Below are positions 25,243 to 34,835 of a DNA stretch of 64,000 nucleotides, one piece after another. A program made the position numbers and the translations under genes. Position 1 is the stretch's first letter, and each line of letters opens with the position of its first letter. The stretch lies in assembly GCA_002494625.1 (NCBI GenBank), contig DACH01000002.1, positions 14,337 through 78,336 of the forward strand, read 5' to 3'. Under the pieces are notes generated by a model. That model was not told the DNA's origin and made no database searches. It saw only the letters and a program-made list of their open reading frames with translations. This DNA comes from Archaeoglobus sp. UBA234. Its GTDB lineage: Archaea; Halobacteriota; Archaeoglobi; Archaeoglobales; Archaeoglobaceae.

Positions 25243-26205
25243 ATGTTTACCGATGATGAGATATCTCTTTTAATGGCTCTTCAATACAACTTTCCACTTA
25301 GCGAAGAACCATACATCGATATAGCTGATTTCTGTGGATTCAATGTTGATTTTGTTCTTAAAAAAACAGCAGAGATGCTTGATTCAGGCGTCATAAAAAG
25401 AATTGGTGCTCAACTCAACTACAAAGCTTTTAAAGCAATAGGCTATGCTGCCCTAATCGGTGCAAAAGTTCAGAAAGACAGAATTGAGAGGGTTGCAGAG
25501 ATCATAAACTCCTACAACCCGAAACACAACTACATGAGAAATGATGAGTACAACATCTGGTTTACAATTAAGGCAGAAAGTCCTGAGGCTCTTGAAAAAA
25601 TTGCCAAGGAAATTATGGAAAAAGCAGGGGTTACAGATTTTGTTTTTCTCCCCTCAAAAAGAGTCTACAAAATGGATGTTAAATACGACATCAAAAAGGG
25701 AGTTTCATACAGCAATACGGAACTTGAACCGGAAAAGATTCCTTCAGCTGAAGAACTTGGAATCGAAATTGAGCTCCTTAAAGAGCTTGAGAGAAGATTC
25801 CCCGTAAAAAACAGACCTTACAAAGAGATATGCAGAAAATTCGGATACCAAGAAGGAGAGATTATATCGCTAATAGAGGAACTGATTGAGAAAAGAGTAC
25901 TCAGAGGGTTTTATGCTGTGTTAAAGGAGAGAAAAATAGGTTTCAGAGAGAACGGAATGAACATGGTCGAAACTGAGAACCCGAAATCTGTTGCGTTGAG
26001 ACTTATTAAAAGATTCCCGGAAATAACCCATCTTGTTGAGAGGGAGACATTTGGAAAGTGGGCGTATCCACTCTACTTCATGGTTCATGCAATTGACAGA
26101 GATATCATCGAAGGAATCAGAGAGAGAGTTCTGGATACCAGAGGAATAAAGTCTATAAAAACGATTTACAGCTTGAGAGATTTCAGACCGGAATCGAGAT
26201 ATTAA
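25243..26205 (+). CDS. Fused siroheme decarboxylase, AhbB-like + AhbA-like halves
   Basis: About 320 residues formed by two Lrp/AsnC-like modules. The first (about 1-150) has an N-terminal HTH and KHNYMRNDEYNIWFTI, the AhbB-type motif. The second (about 175-320) has another HTH and THLVERETFGKWAYPLYFMVH, the AhbA-type motif. AhbA and AhbB are normally separate chains that together decarboxylate siroheme to 12,18-didecarboxysiroheme on the archaeal haem route. I chose ATG 25243 (GGTGATG upstream) because an earlier start would overlap the previous gene. Confidence 0.85.
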   Translation: MFTDDEISLLMALQYNFPLSEEPYIDIADFCGFNVDFVLKKTAEMLDSGVIKRIGAQLNYKAFKAIGYAALIGAKVQKDRIERVAEIINSYNPKHNYMRNDEYNIWFTIKAESPEALEKIAKEIMEKAGVTDFVFLPSKRVYKMDVKYDIKKGVSYSNTELEPEKIPSAEELGIEIELLKELERRFPVKNRPYKEICRKFGYQEGEIISLIEELIEKRVLRGFYAVLKERKIGFRENGMNMVETENPKSVALRLIKRFPEITHLVERETFGKWAYPLYFMVHAIDRDIIEGIRERVLDTRGIKSIKTIYSLRDFRPESRY

Positions 26206-26223
26206 GCCTATGCCCTGAAAAAT

Positions 26224-26784
26224 TTATCTACGAAGCTGAATTCCTGAACAGAAAACCCTGAAAGAGCAAAAAAAGCATTCTCTCCTGTCGGGACGGGGAA
26301 TAATTCCATCTCTCAGGTCGGCATATATCGTTCTGTAGTACTCAATGCTTCTCCTGTACAGATCCTCACTGAATCTCCAGATACCTTTTCTGACTTTTTC
26401 ATCAGATATCTCAAGTATAAAACCACTTTCAATATCTTCCATTTTTAAATAAAGATTGAGCTGAGCTATCCACTGTTTTCTTGGAAATTTCCTTATCTTC
26501 CTGACCTTTTTTACCTCAACTATCTCAAAACATTCGTTTAATAGAACTTTGAAGTCTGGTTTCCCTGTAATTTTAAAACCATCAAAATAAAGTGATCTCT
26601 TTTTTCCTGGAAAAACCTGGTATTCTTTTTTTAACATCTCTCTTGCGATTTTTTCACCCATATCTCCCAATCTCTTGATTTCAGGATTTACGATCTCTCT
26701 TTCCGGATATTTAAGTTTAAAATAAACCCACCTCGGACATTTGAAAACCCAGCTTGCATAAAAGTTAATGGAAGGTGAGTTCAT
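26224..26784 (-). CDS. Stand-alone Cas4-like PD-(D/E)XK nuclease
   Basis: A 186-residue protein. The nuclease core reads GKPDFKVLLNECFEIVEVKK (D then E-x-K), followed by KQWIAQLNLYL, the RecB-type QxxxY motif. Cysteines in FKCPRWVYFK near the N terminus and in CFFCSFRVFCSG at the C terminus match the iron-sulfur ligands of Cas4/AddB proteins. No other cas genes or repeats are nearby, so a CRISPR role is not implied; a DNA-end processing role is possible. Located between the haem genes and tRNA-Pro. Confidence 0.75.
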   Translation of the reverse strand: MNSPSINFYASWVFKCPRWVYFKLKYPEREIVNPEIKRLGDMGEKIAREMLKKEYQVFPGKKRSLYFDGFKITGKPDFKVLLNECFEIVEVKKVRKIRKFPRKQWIAQLNLYLKMEDIESGFILEISDEKVRKGIWRFSEDLYRRSIEYYRTIYADLRDGIIPRPDRRECFFCSFRVFCSGIQLRR

Positions 26785-26853
26785 ACAGCCGGAATCGGCT
26801 TTGATAAATTAAATTTTAAGAGTACTGTGAAAGTGTACTACATGTAGAATTAA

Positions 26854-26950
<97 letters not shown>

Positions 26951-27184
26951 CCTAGTTATGCTGTCAAAACCTGGAGTTGTTTAACAACTGATATCCATTG
27001 TCTTTTAAAGGTTGTGGTATCCATTATCCCTGACAGGCAGGCAAAAAATAAATCGATAATCAAAATGCTGGTTTATTCAGTTAAATACTCCAATAATCTG
27101 ACTACCATGATCCAGCGGTTTAACTGCTATAATCAAACTACTCAAAAAAATAAAAATCAGAAATTAGAGAACAAAAAAAATCAT

Positions 27185-27712
27185 TCATCTGAACATTTTT
27201 CCAGTTTCTTCGTCAAGCAGGAGATGCGTACTTTCAATGTTCACCAAGGCTGTGAAAACCTCTTTCACCCTTTCTTCAACAGCTTCCTGAGCTGATTTTG
27301 TGTAGAATTTTATTGCTCTCGATTCTCTCTCAAAAGATTCTTTAACATTCTCCAGATCATTATCACTTGCCTCTATTACAGGTATTTCTGGCTTATTTAT
27401 TCCCAGCAGTTTGCATATGATACTGGCATGCTCCGATTCAACCTTGCTGAGGGCTTTGAACATCCCTTTGAAGTAATCATTCTTTGATTTCTCCATGGCT
27501 GCTCTGTAAAATCCCGCATTGGTAAGCTCTAGTTCAAGAGCCTCTTCGAGATTCTTTCTCGATCTCTCACTCAATTCCACTCCCCTGTTTTCATCAACCC
27601 ACTCCTCAGCAGGAACCATAAATTCTATTGGAGCCCCACAAAACGGACAGTGAGTTGGTGGAGCGTTTCCTATATATGGGTCTCCACACAATCTGCATCT
27701 GTAAACTCTCAT
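27185..27712 (-). CDS. Reverse rubrerythrin-type protein
   Basis: A 175-residue protein. An N-terminal rubredoxin-like domain binds one iron (YRCRLCGDPYIG and THCPFCGAP). A four-helix ferritin-like domain follows with di-iron ligands in LELTNAGFY, KVESEHASI, FERESRAIKFY and VNIESTHLLL, giving paired E and ExxH motifs. The rubredoxin comes first, as in reverse rubrerythrins, which reduce hydrogen peroxide in anaerobes. Downstream of the PadR gene on the same strand. Confidence 0.88.
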   Translation of the reverse strand: MRVYRCRLCGDPYIGNAPPTHCPFCGAPIEFMVPAEEWVDENRGVELSERSRKNLEEALELELTNAGFYRAAMEKSKNDYFKGMFKALSKVESEHASIICKLLGINKPEIPVIEASDNDLENVKESFERESRAIKFYTKSAQEAVEERVKEVFTALVNIESTHLLLDEETGKMFR

Positions 27713-27870
27713 ATAAAGAAAGATTAATTAAAACTCTATAACTCTTTTGGTTCTTTTCGACAAAAATAGATATTTCAGGTCTTCAGAGGCCAGATATTGC
27801 CCGGATTTTCGATGTTCAAGTTAAAGCTTTTGAGAATTAAAACTACCAAGAAACTTATAAATCAACCATA

Positions 27871-28206
27871 TCAATCCATTACCTCTCCAAAAAGCTCCTT
27901 TACCTTCTCCTTCGCCATCTCTAAAGCTTTCAAACCCTCCATTGTGATTTTATAAACCCTTCTCACCTTACCACCCACAACAACCTTCCTCGACTGCAGC
28001 AATCCATCCCGCTCCATTTCATGAAGTACCGGATAAAGAGTTCCAGGACTTAAAGAATAACCGTGCCTTTCAAGCTCTTTCATCATCCAAACACCATATA
28101 TTTCCCCTTTTGAGGCATGATAAAGAATGTGTATCCTTATAAAGCCGAGGAATAACTTTCGATCAAGCAAGATATCACCTTTCGTTATCGGTTTTAGATA
28201 TAACAC
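27871..28206 (-). CDS. PadR-family transcriptional regulator
   Basis: A 111-residue winged-helix protein: LGFIRIHILYHASKGEIYGVWMMKELERHG, then LSPGTLYPVLHEMERDGLL, the PadR recognition helix, and wing KVVVGGKVRRVYKITMEGLKAL. The start is uncertain within the first 15 residues. It lies upstream of the rubrerythrin gene and might control it (inference). Confidence 0.85.
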   Translation of the reverse strand: MLYLKPITKGDILLDRKLFLGFIRIHILYHASKGEIYGVWMMKELERHGYSLSPGTLYPVLHEMERDGLLQSRKVVVGGKVRRVYKITMEGLKALEMAKEKVKELFGEVMD

Positions 28207-28376
28207 AAGAGTATTTTATGGTTTCTACTTCATTTTCGTTGAGTGTCAGTTCAATATATTCTGAACTTTCTCAACCCGACAGCAGTTATGATGGTAACTA
28301 TTCTCTCCTGGCTAACACTCTTTCAATTAAAACAGCAAACAGATGTTTTTAAATCGATACACCCTCAATTGGCAAA

Positions 28377-28385
28377 ATTTATATC
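28377..28385 (+). promoter_or_regulatory. TATA box of pyrBI
   Basis: ATTTATATC sits about 27 bp before the pyrB ATG and no ribosome-binding site is visible, so the transcript is probably leaderless. Confidence 0.5.
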
Positions 28386-28407
28386 TTCGAATTCTCAAAA
28401 ATAACTG

Positions 28408-29328
28408 ATGTCTGCTTCTAAAAATGACAGGAAATTCAAACATCTCATTTCAATTGATGAATTATCCAAAGATGATATACTTTATATTCTCGACAGAGCA
28501 GCAGAATTCGAGGATGTAGCAAAGGGTAAAAAAGTCAGCAAAGTGCTGGAAGGGAGGATTCTTGCAAATCTGTTCTTTGAGCCCTCAACAAGAACGAGGA
28601 TGTCCTTTGAGGCTGCAATGAAAAGACTTGGAGGATGTGTAATAAACATGACCGACACGGAAATCAGCAGTGTTGCTAAGGGAGAGAGTCTTGCAGATAC
28701 AATCAGGGTTGTCTCAAACTATGTCGATGTGATTGTGCTCAGACATCCATTAGAGGGGGCAGCAAAATTTGCATCTGAGAACTCAAAGGTTCCAATAATC
28801 AACGCCGGTGATGGAGCAGGACAGCACCCGACTCAAACTCTGCTCGACCTCTACACGATTCAGAAGGAATCCAGACTTGACGGATGCAGAATAGCTCTCA
28901 TGGGAGATCTTAAATATTCCAGAACTGTTCATTCACTGATCAGGGCTTTAACTCTTTTCAGAACAAAAATATACCTTGTAAGTCCTCCAATGCTGAGACT
29001 TCCAGATGACTTTATCGACGACCTCAGTGGAGATATTCAGGAGGCAGAACTTGAAGACATAATTGAGGAGATAGATGTTCTCTATGTGACAAGAATACAG
29101 AAGGAGAGATTTCCCGACGAGGAAGAGTACAGAAAGGTGTCTGGAAGCTACATCATAACCTCAAAAACCCTTGAAAGAGCCAGAGAATCCTTAATAATCA
29201 TGCATCCACTTCCGAGAGTGAATGAGATTGGCACAGATGTTGACAGGCTCAGATTTGCCAGATATTTTGAACAGGCTTTCTATGGCGTCCCAATAAGGAT
29301 GGCAATACTCTTTGAACTTCTTAAGTGA
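28408..29328 (+). CDS. pyrB: Aspartate carbamoyltransferase catalytic chain
   Basis: A 306-residue enzyme of pyrimidine synthesis. The carbamoyl-phosphate loop FFEPSTRTRMSFEAAMKRLGG (about 51) and the catalytic-site segment GDGAGQHPTQTLLDLYTI (about 132) are intact, as is MHPLPRVNEIGTDVD near the C terminus. It is followed after 9 bp by the regulatory chain gene, giving the class B holoenzyme. Confidence 0.97.
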   Translation: MSASKNDRKFKHLISIDELSKDDILYILDRAAEFEDVAKGKKVSKVLEGRILANLFFEPSTRTRMSFEAAMKRLGGCVINMTDTEISSVAKGESLADTIRVVSNYVDVIVLRHPLEGAAKFASENSKVPIINAGDGAGQHPTQTLLDLYTIQKESRLDGCRIALMGDLKYSRTVHSLIRALTLFRTKIYLVSPPMLRLPDDFIDDLSGDIQEAELEDIIEEIDVLYVTRIQKERFPDEEEYRKVSGSYIITSKTLERARESLIIMHPLPRVNEIGTDVDRLRFARYFEQAFYGVPIRMAILFELLK

Positions 29329-29337
29329 GGTGGTATT

Positions 29338-29823
29338 ATGAAGGATAAGGATTGCTTCAAACAGGACAGAAAACATCTTGTAATCAGTAAAATCAGAAGT
29401 GGTACTGTAATTGACCACATACCTCCAGGAATGGCTCTTCTCGTTCTCAAAATCCTTGGAATTTCTCCCGGGTCAAAAGAGGCTGTTTCGATGGCAATGA
29501 ATGTTCCAAGCAGCAAAATGGGTAAAAAGGATATAGTAAAAGTAGAGGGGAAGTTTATAAGCGATGAAGAACTTAATAGAATTTCTCTAATCGCTCCTGA
29601 GGCGACAATAAACCTTGTTGAGGATTTTGAAATAACGAGAAAGTTTGCTGTGGAGCTGCCCGAGGTTGTGGAGAAGATCATTTCATGTCCCAACCAGAAC
29701 TGTATCTCAAACAGCAAAGAGCCAATAAATTCAAGATTCAAAATCTTCGTTGTGGGGAAGAAGGTTACCGCTAAATGTGACTACTGTGGAAAAAAGATAA
29801 CAAACCTCGAGGAATATATTTAG
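29338..29823 (+). CDS. pyrI: Aspartate carbamoyltransferase regulatory chain
   Basis: A 161-residue regulatory chain. The N-terminal allosteric domain begins at LVISKIRSGTVIDHIPPGMALLVLKIL; the C-terminal zinc domain has cysteines in ISCPNQNCISN and AKCDYCGKKI. It binds CTP/ATP and holds catalytic trimers together. GAGGTGG precedes the ATG. Confidence 0.97.
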   Translation: MKDKDCFKQDRKHLVISKIRSGTVIDHIPPGMALLVLKILGISPGSKEAVSMAMNVPSSKMGKKDIVKVEGKFISDEELNRISLIAPEATINLVEDFEITRKFAVELPEVVEKIISCPNQNCISNSKEPINSRFKIFVVGKKVTAKCDYCGKKITNLEEYI

Positions 29824-29978
29824 ATTCCATGTTATTTTTCCATTTTTGGAATAGGTAATGCAAATAATGTATAATGAACATTTTATGAATATTATAAAAT
29901 TCCTAACCAGCAACTATTGCTCTCCATACTCCATTGGTGAACCGCATACTCACTATTAGATGAAGTTATTACTATTAT

Positions 29979-30317
29979 TCAATCTCGTACCATCGTTAAG
30001 ATCATCTTAAATTTCTCAACAGCTTTTAAGGCGTGTGGTTGATTGGCTGGCATTATTATCATTTCTCCTTCCTTCAAACGGTAGGATTTGCCGGAAATAA
30101 CGATCTCTGCTTCGCCATCAAGAAGGTAAACTAAAGCATCAAATGGTGCTGTATGTTCACTCAATCCTTGCCCTTTATCGAAGGCAAATAGAGTTACCGT
30201 GCCTGTCTTTTTGTTAATTATTGTTCTGCTTACCACAGAGCCTTCTTGGTAATTTACTAAATCTTTTAACTTTACAACTTCTGCAATAATGTCTGATTTT
30301 TCTTTATTTTTCCCCAT
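29979..30317 (-). CDS. Single-domain cupin protein
   Basis: A 112-residue cupin. Motif 1 reads GLSEHTAPFDALVYLLDGEAEI, with one histidine rather than the HxH pair. Motif 2 reads MIIMPANQPHALKAVEKFKMIL, including the conserved PxxxPH. Metal binding is likely, but function is unknown. A TATA box (30337-30347, minus strand) about 25 bp upstream suggests a leaderless mRNA. Confidence 0.8.
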   Translation of the reverse strand: MGKNKEKSDIIAEVVKLKDLVNYQEGSVVSRTIINKKTGTVTLFAFDKGQGLSEHTAPFDALVYLLDGEAEIVISGKSYRLKEGEMIIMPANQPHALKAVEKFKMILTMVRD

Positions 30318-30669
30318 AATGTTTAGTACTAATGTTCTTTATAAATAACTTCGCCTAACATTTTGATCACTGGTTCTGCTAACTTACGGTTGGTGAGATG
30401 AGAAATAAAAAAATTATTGAGTTTGTGTCTCCGCTTTGTTTGAAACAAACCTTGTTAACTTTGTTTGATAATGGGTAGCTTCCCTTATCAAATTATTATG
30501 CTAAATTTTATATAAGATTTCGCTATTAACTCATATTTAGAAGGTTGTGCAAATAAAAAGTTCGTGAAATGCTCGCTAAATAAAATTGCCCTTCATCTGC
30601 ATGCTCTTCGTTTGCAAGAGAAAAATAATAGGGAACATAATTCAAATGAATCAGAAAAAGGTGAACAGA
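30318..30669. other. Gap with divergent promoters
   Basis: Holds the cupin promoter (30337-30347, minus) and a TATA-like TTTTATATAAG (30506-30516, plus) for the membrane protein. It has short repeats of TTTGTTTGA (about 30435-30470). A stretch at 30558-30596 (GTTCGTGAAATGCTCGCT and following) resembles 31927-31955 on the other side of the next two genes. No gene seen. Confidence 0.35.
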
Positions 30670-31119
30670 ATGAGCGACAAATATATTCTAATCAAATATT
30701 TCTTGATCAGCTATGTATTAATTTGGTTAATCGCAACCCCCATCATACTTCTGGTTTTGTTTTTCTATGGAATTCCGTTCTCTACAGATTATGAGACTCT
30801 TATCGGGAACCTTCCACTCTACCTAACAACCTCAATTATTTATGTATCTGCTGTTCCGAGTTATTATATCCCGGCAAATCTCTATTTCAGAAAAACACTA
30901 CGAAAAATAACTAATAAATTCGCATTGAAGACTGCATTCATTTTTTGGGGGCTAAGTATGCTTTTAGATGGAATATTTGTCGTTCTTGGTGCTGGAATAA
31001 ATATACTTGCCTATCCCTTTAATTGGATTTATCTCGGTGTAAGCCCCGTAATGATTATCTCGGTATATTTTGCAGGAATAAGAAATCTTAGAGGTGAACA
31101 ATATGGGAAAAATGGCTGA
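30670..31119 (+). CDS. Four-helix membrane protein, unknown
   Basis: About 149 residues with four hydrophobic segments (roughly 5-30, 48-65, 85-105 and 112-135) and short loops. I chose ATG 30670, preceded by AAGGTGA, rather than upstream in-frame starts. It overlaps the methyltransferase start by 17 bp, so the two are translationally linked. No motif recognised; possible small integral membrane partner of the methyltransferase. Confidence 0.6.
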   Translation: MSDKYILIKYFLISYVLIWLIATPIILLVLFFYGIPFSTDYETLIGNLPLYLTTSIIYVSAVPSYYIPANLYFRKTLRKITNKFALKTAFIFWGLSMLLDGIFVVLGAGINILAYPFNWIYLGVSPVMIISVYFAGIRNLRGEQYGKNG

Positions 31120-31855
31120 TATTGATGAAATGATGTATTCTTGTGGTTTAGAAATTCTTCATCCTGGCGGCATAGAAAAAACTGATGAAATGGCAAGGAT
31201 GTGTAAAATAGGAAGTGGCAAGAAGGTTTTGGACATAGGCTCTGGAAAGGGTTTAACAGCTTGCTATCTAGCTCAAAAATATGAGTGTGAAGTTGTGGGG
31301 GTAGATTTATCAGAAAGAATGATTGAATATGCAAGAAAACTGGCAAAGAAAAAGGGATTAGATGACAGAGTTAGTTTTAGAAGAGCAGATGCACACAATT
31401 TGCCATTTGAAGATGAAAGTTTTGATATTGTCTTGGCAGAATGTACAACGGTACTTCTGGATAAAAAGAAAGCTTTTTCAGAATTTCTTCGAGTAACAAA
31501 GCCCGGTGGATACATCGGTGACTTAGAAATGATCTGGCAGAAAACACCACCAGATGAATTAGTAGACAAAGTTTATGATGTTTGGGAAGGCTTTAGAACG
31601 ATGACTCTCGAAGAATGGAAAGAATTCTTTGAAAGGATAGGGATGGTTGATGTTAAAACCGTAGATTTCTCTGAGACGATACCCGATATGGAAGAAGCAA
31701 TGAAGAAAGAACTTGGTCTTAAAGGTATGATAAAAATGGGTTGCAAGCTTTTGCTACGCTCTGACCTACGCAAAGCAATGAGCGAATACAGAGAAATCTT
31801 CAAAGAATATAGTGACTACATTGGATATGGCTATGTGGTTGGAAGGAAAAGATGA
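31103..31855 (+). CDS. SAM-dependent class I methyltransferase
   Basis: A 250-residue Rossmann methyltransferase. Motif I is KVLDIGSGKGLTACYLAQ, then VVGVDLSERMIEYARK (motif II), DAHNLPFEDESFDIVLAE (motifs III-IV) and FLRVTKPGGYIGDLEM. The substrate is unknown. GAGGTGAACA precedes the ATG. Cysteine positions do not match the ArsM pattern, so I leave the substrate open. Confidence 0.85.
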   Translation: MGKMADIDEMMYSCGLEILHPGGIEKTDEMARMCKIGSGKKVLDIGSGKGLTACYLAQKYECEVVGVDLSERMIEYARKLAKKKGLDDRVSFRRADAHNLPFEDESFDIVLAECTTVLLDKKKAFSEFLRVTKPGGYIGDLEMIWQKTPPDELVDKVYDVWEGFRTMTLEEWKEFFERIGMVDVKTVDFSETIPDMEEAMKKELGLKGMIKMGCKLLLRSDLRKAMSEYREIFKEYSDYIGYGYVVGRKR

Positions 31856-32244
31856 TGGGATTCGGGCAACTCTCGCAACCTCGCACCCTGCCCCTGTTGG
31901 GGTACTTAACAGGCGAATATGTGGTTCGCTGATGCTCGCTCAAATTCGCCCTCTCGGGCAAACTTCACATACCCCCAGAAGTTATATCAGCAATAAGTTA
32001 ACAGACGCCCGAGCATTTGAGATTCTTAAATGCAGGTAGTAATTTTAGTACCATAAACTTATGCATTGTTAGAATTGTTTCTATAACTAAGCTTCAACCT
32101 TTTTTCACAAACCATCTAAAAATTTTAGCTGTACACTCGTTTTAACCTCCTTAGTGGTTTAATTCTATCTTTTAGAGTTTTATGTGAGTTAACAAAAAAA
32201 TCAAAAATCGAAAATTTTAACTATTTTTTACCATTTATCACCTC
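31856..32244. other. Gap with nested inverted repeats
   Basis: Around 31905-31985 are nested inverted repeats: GGCGAAT...ATTCGCC, TATGTG...CACATA, and AACTTC...GAAGTT. The stretch is more GC-rich than the neighbouring gaps and shares a motif with 30558-30596 before the gene pair. It could be the remnant of a small mobile element or a structured RNA. A TATA-like AACTATTTTTTACC precedes the next gene. No coding frame is convincing. Confidence 0.35.
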
Positions 32245-32691
32245 ATGAAAATATTGAAGTATGTCATTGGTGTTATCGCCCTGCTCATATTAATAAAACT
32301 CGGGGTATTCCTTATTTTTACTGGATATGAGATGTTTGCTTATGATGGGATTGCAAGCAGTGAAAGTTCAAGCTTCGAGCACAGAGTTAACGAGTTGAGA
32401 GAGCTTGGTGTGAATGTTATCTACATGGCGGTAGAAGAGGAGGAGCCGAGAATACTTGCGGTTTACTATGAACCGGAATTTAAAGGTGGAGACAATCAGT
32501 TTGCATTGGATTATGGGCTGATAATCGGATACTTGTACGAAACAGAAAATTTTGATGCACTTGCAATTAGAAACTATCTAGATGGAAAAGAGGTATTCTC
32601 AGTTTACATTAGCTATGCATCCATCTACCAGTACATGAATAATGAGATTACCGCTGAAGAATTCAAGAATTCTTGGGAGGTATATTCATGA
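32245..32691 (+). CDS. Membrane-anchored extracytoplasmic protein, unknown
   Basis: A 148-residue protein with one N-terminal membrane helix (about 5-30) and a mixed alpha/beta extracellular domain rich in Glu and Tyr. No family recognised. Its TGA overlaps the ATG of the next gene (ATGA), so the two secreted proteins are probably made together. Confidence 0.6.
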   Translation: MKILKYVIGVIALLILIKLGVFLIFTGYEMFAYDGIASSESSSFEHRVNELRELGVNVIYMAVEEEEPRILAVYYEPEFKGGDNQFALDYGLIIGYLYETENFDALAIRNYLDGKEVFSVYISYASIYQYMNNEITAEEFKNSWEVYS

Positions 32692-34190
32692 GAAAGATGA
32701 TTCTAATTTTACCTGCTCTTTTATTGATGCTTTCCTCTCTTATACTCCCCGTTTCTGCATTTTGCGAGGAGGAGAAGGCTGAGTATGAAAAAGCCTTAGA
32801 GGAGTATCAGGTAAATAAAAATATTGAGACGCAAAATGCACTGAGTTCTGCATACAAAAAGTATATGGAATGTGTTTCAAATGCTCCGGTATCATCAACA
32901 TCATCTAGCACTCCAAGCACAGAATCCTCAGACTCTGGAGGGGCTTGCAGTAAAGAAGAGGAGGAATACTATAGAGCATTCAACGAATATCAGTCAAATC
33001 TTGATCCAAATAAGTGGGAAGAAAAATACACTGCGATGGAAGAAGCGTATCAAGCATATCAGAACTGCCTTTCTGGTAAATCCTTCCCTCAAAATTCAGA
33101 ACAAGTTTCGGAGCTACCTTCAGAATCGGTTTCAGAATCAGTTTCAGAAAAAACACCAGAAGCTGAAACTTACACGCCAGCAGAAAGTGCAACTCAGGTC
33201 TCGCAGGAATATACTGAGTTCATAAAAAGACTCTCACAAAGCTTGAAAGAGATGACAGATAGAGGTGCTACTGAGGGTGTAGTGGTGGATCAAAAAGGCA
33301 TTGAGAGGAGGATAAAGATAGAGGAAGAGACCCTCTTAATAGAGGATGATTCCGGAAACTATGTTGAAATATCGGAGTTTCTGAAGGAAAAAAAGTCTAA
33401 TGAGTTGAGGCAACCCCAATCTGCGAAAACTCCCGAAAGGATTTCTGAATCTCCAGATTTAAAGAGAATCAAGGATAATTTGGTTGTAATCTCCAAACCC
33501 ACCGATGAAGTCATTGGAGATAAAATCATAGAAGTTATGGATGAACTCGAGAAAGAGTTGGAAAGCTATGAAGAACAGAAAAATCAAGCCTCTGAAGACT
33601 TGATGGACAGAGTGCTTGTAGCACTTGATAGGAGCATAGAAAGGGAAGAGAGGATAAGAGAATTGATTGAGAACAGAGATGATGAATCTCAAAAGGTAGT
33701 AGATGATGTTTTGAACAATGCTCCGGAGGGAGAAAAGAGTCTTGTTGAAGAATTGATGTATCTTGCTTTGGAAAAAGGAAAAGAAAAGGCGATGGATAAG
33801 ACCAAAGAGTATCTAAAAAATGAACTGAAAAAGAGGGGGTACACGAAATTGGTTTCAGGTGTTGAGAAATTTGAGAACATAAACAACAAGGTGAATGATT
33901 ATCTTTCAAAAGCAATTGAAATGAAAGAGATAAAGGATGAGATTGACGGGATAAGCAAACTACACAAAGATGGAAAGATAACCAAAGAGGACTCAAAAAT
34001 ACTCAAGGCTGCTGTTGGACTCAAGAAAGCAGTCTCATGGATCACATCCAAGATACCAATTCTGGGAGACACGATGTCAGATGTCTATGAAAAATCTCTC
34101 GATGCAGGAATTAAAACTGGAATCATGATGGCGAAACACAAGAAAGATGTGAATGATTTAATCGACTGCTTGGAGAAAAATACTTGCTAA
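32688..34190 (+). CDS. Secreted helical-repeat/coiled-coil protein
   Basis: About 500 residues. A signal peptide (MILILPALLLMLSSLILPVSA) leads into two cysteine-bounded helical repeats of about 40 residues, each starting C-x-E/K-E-E and ending Y-x-x-C (about 26-66 and 85-125). A Ser/Glu/Pro-rich linker follows (about 130-180), then long charged coiled-coil helices to the C terminus, which has two more cysteines (DCLEKNTC). The pattern suggests a disulfide-capped surface stalk. I do not recognise a family. Confidence 0.65.
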   Translation: MRKMILILPALLLMLSSLILPVSAFCEEEKAEYEKALEEYQVNKNIETQNALSSAYKKYMECVSNAPVSSTSSSTPSTESSDSGGACSKEEEEYYRAFNEYQSNLDPNKWEEKYTAMEEAYQAYQNCLSGKSFPQNSEQVSELPSESVSESVSEKTPEAETYTPAESATQVSQEYTEFIKRLSQSLKEMTDRGATEGVVVDQKGIERRIKIEEETLLIEDDSGNYVEISEFLKEKKSNELRQPQSAKTPERISESPDLKRIKDNLVVISKPTDEVIGDKIIEVMDELEKELESYEEQKNQASEDLMDRVLVALDRSIEREERIRELIENRDDESQKVVDDVLNNAPEGEKSLVEELMYLALEKGKEKAMDKTKEYLKNELKKRGYTKLVSGVEKFENINNKVNDYLSKAIEMKEIKDEIDGISKLHKDGKITKEDSKILKAAVGLKKAVSWITSKIPILGDTMSDVYEKSLDAGIKTGIMMAKHKKDVNDLIDCLEKNTC

Positions 34191-34488
34191 TTTAGTCACT
34201 TGTCAAACTATGTTGTTAATTATGTAATCCCCATAAAAATCAAAAATTTTTTAATGTAGAAAATTAACAAACACCGAGCTTTTTGCGCACGTACCACTTT
34301 TCTTGAGGGCTGAAGACCCAGATCATAAATACAAAGATAACTTTCGACTGTTTCGATCGGATTTATCAGATTTAGAAGTAAAGAAATAATATATGTTGGA
34401 TATCTATAAGCATGTTCGAAAACATACGCCTGATGGGCGATCTAAATAAAAAATATAAAATATATATTTAGGTCACCCAATATTTGTC

Positions 34489-34833
34489 ATGCATTTTTTA
34501 AATACACTGATCGCTGAGTTTTTCTCTACTGAGGGAAAAAGAGAATTTTTAGGAGTCTCGATTAGATTTTGGATTTTAACTTTGGTTGTAATAGCCTCAG
34601 CCAAAACATACGAAATTCTCAAATATGGAGAGCCATTTTATCCAATTTTTACGGGATTGTTATGGTGCACAGCAACTGTGATTGTGTTCCCAGCTGTAGA
34701 TTACTTTATTATTAAAAGTAAAAATAATCACAGATTTAAATTTGAATCTGAGGTTTTTGACTTTCTTAATAAAATTAAAACAGAACCAATTAGTTGGTCT
34801 TTTAATAAAAAAAATCTAATACATTTGTTTTAA
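34489..34833 (+). CDS. Small membrane protein, unknown
   Basis: A 114-residue protein with two membrane helices (about 24-43 and 50-72) and a basic, polar C-terminal tail. A TATA-like TATAAAATATATATTT lies about 30 bp upstream. The following frame begins 2 bp after the stop. No motif recognised. Confidence 0.5.
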   Translation: MHFLNTLIAEFFSTEGKREFLGVSIRFWILTLVVIASAKTYEILKYGEPFYPIFTGLLWCTATVIVFPAVDYFIIKSKNNHRFKFESEVFDFLNKIKTEPISWSFNKKNLIHLF

Positions 34834-34835
34834 TT

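Noticed and set aside
30353..30470. Integron attC-like site (GCCTAAC)
   Set aside because: No matching GTTRRRY partner with the right spacing and no integrase in the window.
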